Assembly: GCA_900541935.1 (NCBI GenBank)
Contig: UQLZ01000077.1
Span: 1 to 7,402, forward strand
DNA length: 7,402 nucleotides
Direction of reading: 5' to 3'
Origin: an uncultured Prevotellaceae bacterium
GTDB taxonomy: Bacteria; Bacteroidota; Bacteroidia; Bacteroidales; Muribaculaceae
In this document: positions 5,683 to 7,402 of the stretch, piece after piece
How the letters are laid out: each line of letters begins with the position of its first letter
Numbering within the stretch: position 1 is the first letter of the stretch
Notes under the pieces: generated by a model
What the model saw: only the letters and a program-made list of their open reading frames with translations
Database searches by the model: none
What the model was told of the DNA's origin: nothing
Position numbers and translations under genes: made by a program

Positions 5683-5913
5683 TCAGTAGTTGTACAAACT
5701 TAGAACAGAACCATTTATGCCTTCTCCTTCATAATCTCCAGAAAGCGGAAGTTGACTGCAGATATTGCAGATTTCTGCATCATCCAAATGCTCTGTTAAC
5801 TCCAGATGAAATCCCCAACTGGTAGCATGCAAATCCCAAACACCATAACCGCATGCGTTGACTGCTGTAATGATGGTATCTTGAAGTTGCCATATTTCCG
5901 TGAAGTCTCTCAT
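5683..5913 (-). CDS. Hypothetical 76-residue protein
   Basis: A small acidic, soluble protein (MRDFTEIWQLQDTII to SVLSLYNY) with no signal peptide, no TM and no domain I recognise. The pattern GYGVWDLHATSWGFHLELTEHLDD suggests an alpha/beta fold. I chose the ATG at 5913, which shares an ATGA overlap with the nitroreductase stop, over the GTG at 5931. Such 4-nt overlaps are typical of translational coupling. It therefore belongs to the nitroreductase operon, between that gene and yaaA. Confidence 0.65.
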   Translation of the reverse strand: MRDFTEIWQLQDTIITAVNACGYGVWDLHATSWGFHLELTEHLDDAEICNICSQLPLSGDYEGEGINGSVLSLYNY

Positions 5914-6617
5914 CCTTTCTTTACCACCCACTTAAAGTTTTCCTTTCCTGCTCCTATTTCAAAGTGAAGCTTGGCAATGCCGAGGTCCATCTTGGTATAT
6001 CCTACCATTGAGAAGCCTCTCTTGGCAAGAACTTTGGGTTTACAACCAGCTTTTGTACCTTCCTGGTCTTGCAGGAAGAATGAGAACTTCTGCTGATTGA
6101 TGGCAGTGGGAGCAAGAAGAGCTGCTTCCACGCCCTTTCGGAACCATGAAGGAGAATTGTTGGTTGCATTGCTCACCTGTTCCATGGTCTTGATTTTGTG
6201 ACTAACCCCTTGTGACTCTCCGTATCCCAAGGCAATCATGCATGTCAACTTCTCCCCTTTTTCAATCTTGTAGGCTTCATTCACCTTGCGATAGCTTAAT
6301 CCTGCCCAGCAGGTGTTGAGTCCTAGGGCTTGGGCAAGCAGCACAAGCTGTTCGCCATAATAGCCAATACGCTCATCAAGATCGTCAGCTTTTTGCCCAG
6401 CCATTACAAGATAGTTCTCCACACCATGAAATTTTCCATATGACATAATGCCGGAGAATGCCTTGGTTTCTTGGGTAACCAGTTGTATGTGAAGGCCACC
6501 CTCTTTGTTGCACTCCCCGATTTTTTCTTCAAGTGCTCTAACTACCTCAGTTGAAAGAGGTTTGTGTATGTACTTTCGTACACTATGTCTTTGTTTGATA
6601 GCTTCTTCTATAGTCAT
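5910..6617 (-). CDS. Two-domain FMN-dependent nitroreductase family protein
   Basis: A 235-residue cytosolic flavoprotein of the nitroreductase superfamily. These enzymes use FMN and NAD(P)H to reduce nitro compounds, quinones or flavins; the natural substrate here is unknown. The N-terminal FMN-binding motif RHSVRKY is at residues 10-16. GYYGEQLVLLAQALGLNTCWAGL follows, with GYGES later. The second half repeats the fold (SPSWFRKGVEAALLAPTAINQQ, then FSMVGYTKMDLGIAKLHFEIGAG). This two-domain arrangement resembles the TM1586-type nitroreductases (family name from memory). The ATG at 6617 is chosen because a -7 promoter element lies at 6642-6649; the in-frame start at 6662 would be upstream of the transcript. 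It leads a unit with the 76-aa gene and yaaA, a grouping consistent with redox stress. Confidence 0.85.
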   Translation of the reverse strand: MTIEEAIKQRHSVRKYIHKPLSTEVVRALEEKIGECNKEGGLHIQLVTQETKAFSGIMSYGKFHGVENYLVMAGQKADDLDERIGYYGEQLVLLAQALGLNTCWAGLSYRKVNEAYKIEKGEKLTCMIALGYGESQGVSHKIKTMEQVSNATNNSPSWFRKGVEAALLAPTAINQQKFSFFLQDQEGTKAGCKPKVLAKRGFSMVGYTKMDLGIAKLHFEIGAGKENFKWVVKKG

Positions 6618-6641
6618 GATTTCTATAATGAATTGAGCATG

Positions 6642-6676
6642 CAAAGTTAAGAAAAAAAACAATATTCAATGGCAAA
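6642..6676 (-). promoter_or_regulatory. Promoter for the nitroreductase operon
   Basis: The -7 element TAACTTTG (6642-6649, minus strand) matches consensus. The -33 is less certain: TTTG at 6673-6676 gives a 23-nt spacer, and ATTG at 6667-6670 gives 17. The transcript would start about 18-20 nt before the ATG at 6617. Confidence 0.6.
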
Positions 6677-6709
6677 TAACCAAGAAAAATCTCAGGAACT
6701 TATAATTTT

Positions 6710-6958
6710 TTATAAAAAGAACAATGTATTATACCTTTTCTTGCGTAATCTAGATTTTTTTGTTAACTTTGCAGGAAAAGTACAATATAATGCACTACTC
6801 AATCGTATCTGACTGAACAAAAACAACATAAAATATTGATCTTCAAATAAGAAAAATAAAAAAACAAAGAACTCCCTGCTCTTATCACTGAGCAGAAAGT
6901 CCTTAACTTTTCTCGCTGTTTTTAAATATATGCGTTTTATGTTCCTACGATCAATCAT
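6710..6958 (-). pseudogene. ybbR: Truncated ybbR (CdaR-like) fragment, 5' end only
   Basis: The first ~36 residues (MIDRRNIKRIYLKTARK, then a DKSREFFVFLFF stretch) match the N-terminus of Bacteroidales YbbR-domain proteins. These are membrane-anchored and related to CdaR, a regulator of the c-di-AMP cyclase. The family continues with the rest of the TM segment and about 300 residues of extracytoplasmic YbbR repeats. Here the frame instead reads LFEDQYFMLFLFSQ and an AT-rich tail that stops at 6710. The break is near 6840-6850. The location is right: ybbR normally follows yajC, here with an 18-nt gap. So this is a true gene start cut by a deletion, insertion or rearrangement. coaE, the expected next gene, is absent from the window. 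Recognition is from memory. Confidence 0.65.
6740..6771 (+). promoter_or_regulatory. Plus-strand promoter pointing into the ybbR stub
   Basis: CTTG (6740-6743), a 20-nt spacer and TAACTTTG (6764-6771) fit the Bacteroidota consensus on the plus strand. The downstream transcript holds only an 8-codon frame and would run antisense to ybbR and yajC. It may be the stranded promoter of a gene lost in the same rearrangement. Confidence 0.45.
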
Positions 6959-6976
6959 AGGCTCACTTATTCAAAA

Positions 6977-7306
6977 TTATTTAGCAGCCTGATTACTGTT
7001 AGCATCAGCAGCAGCCGCAAATATAGAATTTTTATCTATTCTAATCTTAACATTAGAAGCGATTTCAAGTACTATATCATTGTCATTAATTTCTTTAATC
7101 ACACCATGAATACCGCCGGCAGTAATCACCTTTTGGTTTACTTGAAGTGATTTACGGAAGTTTGCAATTTCTTTCTGCTTTTTGTTTTGCGGACGAATCA
7201 TGAAAAAATACATGATAGCAAACATAGCAATCAGAAGAATCCACATCATGCTACCACCACCAGGGGCTGCGGCAGGAGCTTGCAAGAATACGGTCATTAA
7301 ATTCAT
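6977..7306 (-). CDS. yajC: Preprotein translocase subunit YajC
   Basis: YajC is a small inner-membrane protein that joins SecDF in the auxiliary Sec translocase complex. This 109-residue copy has the family's layout: a short Ala/Pro/Gly-rich N-terminus (QAPAAAPGGGS), a single TM segment (about 20-37, MMWILLIAMFAIMYFFMI), and the hallmark RPQNKKQKE (38-46). The cytoplasmic beta domain contains the conserved VITAGGIHGVI (about 60-70). The length is normal for Bacteroidota. The start at 7306 (MNLM) is favoured; Met4 is possible. It sits just after nusB, with a -7 promoter element overlapping the nusB stop, and just before the ybbR stub. Confidence 0.95.
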   Translation of the reverse strand: MNLMTVFLQAPAAAPGGGSMMWILLIAMFAIMYFFMIRPQNKKQKEIANFRKSLQVNQKVITAGGIHGVIKEINDNDIVLEIASNVKIRIDKNSIFAAAADANSNQAAK

Positions 7307-7337
7307 AAAATATTCGTTTTTAGTTTTTAATACTCAA

Positions 7338-7345
7338 CAAAGGTA
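7338..7345 (-). promoter_or_regulatory. -7 promoter element for yajC
   Basis: The minus strand reads TACCTTTG immediately after the nusB TGA stop, matching TAnnTTTG. No good TTTG is seen at -33, so it may be weak or only supplement read-through from nusB. The leader would be about 25 nt. Confidence 0.45.
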
Positions 7346-7402
7346 TCAGTTTTTCGCTAACTTACCTTCTTTTTTTAATTGATTAACTATTCCATCCAAT
7401 GT
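7346..7402 (-). CDS. nusB: NusB C-terminal end (partial)
   Basis: The last 18 codons and TGA stop of a gene that runs off the right edge: TLDGIVNQLKKEGKLAKN. This matches the C-terminal helix and Lys-rich tail of Bacteroidota NusB, the antitermination factor that binds boxA RNA with NusE (S10). nusB directly upstream of yajC is the usual order in this phylum, which supports the call despite the short length. It is too short to judge whether the gene is intact. Confidence 0.75.
   Translation of the reverse strand, partial: TLDGIVNQLKKEGKLAKN

Overview
The window looks like chromosomal DNA from a Bacteroidales bacterium, most likely Prevotella/Segatella. The evidence is the AT-rich intergenic DNA, repeated Bacteroidota-type promoters (TTTG, a spacer of about 20 nt, then TAnnTTTG), the order nusB-yajC-ybbR, and family-typical proteins: a PDDEXK/DUF1016 nuclease, a DUF6169-like protein, YaaA and a Bacteroidales-style integrase N-terminus. 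This assignment rests on recognition, not on a search. Every gene I accept is on the minus strand, so transcription runs right to left.

Right end (about 6710-7402): the last 18 codons of nusB, a complete yajC, and only the first ~36 codons of ybbR (CdaR-like). The ybbR frame then runs into unrelated AT-rich sequence near 6840-6850, so conserved synteny (ybbR remainder, then coaE) is broken there. A plus-strand promoter just beyond the break points into the ybbR stub.

Middle right (4896-6617): a likely three-gene unit of a two-domain FMN nitroreductase, a 76-codon unknown protein joined by an ATGA overlap, and yaaA. yaaA is split by one extra base near 5148.

Middle (4270-4895): about 600 bases with no intact gene. 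It holds a textbook promoter feeding the first ~20 recognisable codons of a Bacteroidales tyrosine integrase that then degenerates. A cluster of small palindromes lies over the remnant. This looks like a mobile-element scar.

Middle left (1209-4269): a tightly packed four-gene unit (gaps of 9, 12 and 1 nt): a PDDEXK (DUF1016/YhcG) nuclease, a three-TM protein with a lipocalin-like tail, an ankyrin-repeat protein and a lipoprotein. The nuclease gene carries two in-frame 27-bp perfect hairpins exactly 78 bp apart. Their stems differ by a compensatory base-pair change, and a third decayed copy lies upstream of the gene. This is the most unusual signal in the window.

Left end (1-909): a promoter and strong Shine-Dalgarno site drive a 55-codon charged helical protein overlapping a DUF6169-like gene. 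Next to that lie about 200 bases of GC-richer degenerate repeats with no convincing gene.

Overall, a core-genome edge (nusB-yajC) adjoins an accessory segment with nuclease cargo, a dead integrase, a frameshifted gene and repeats.
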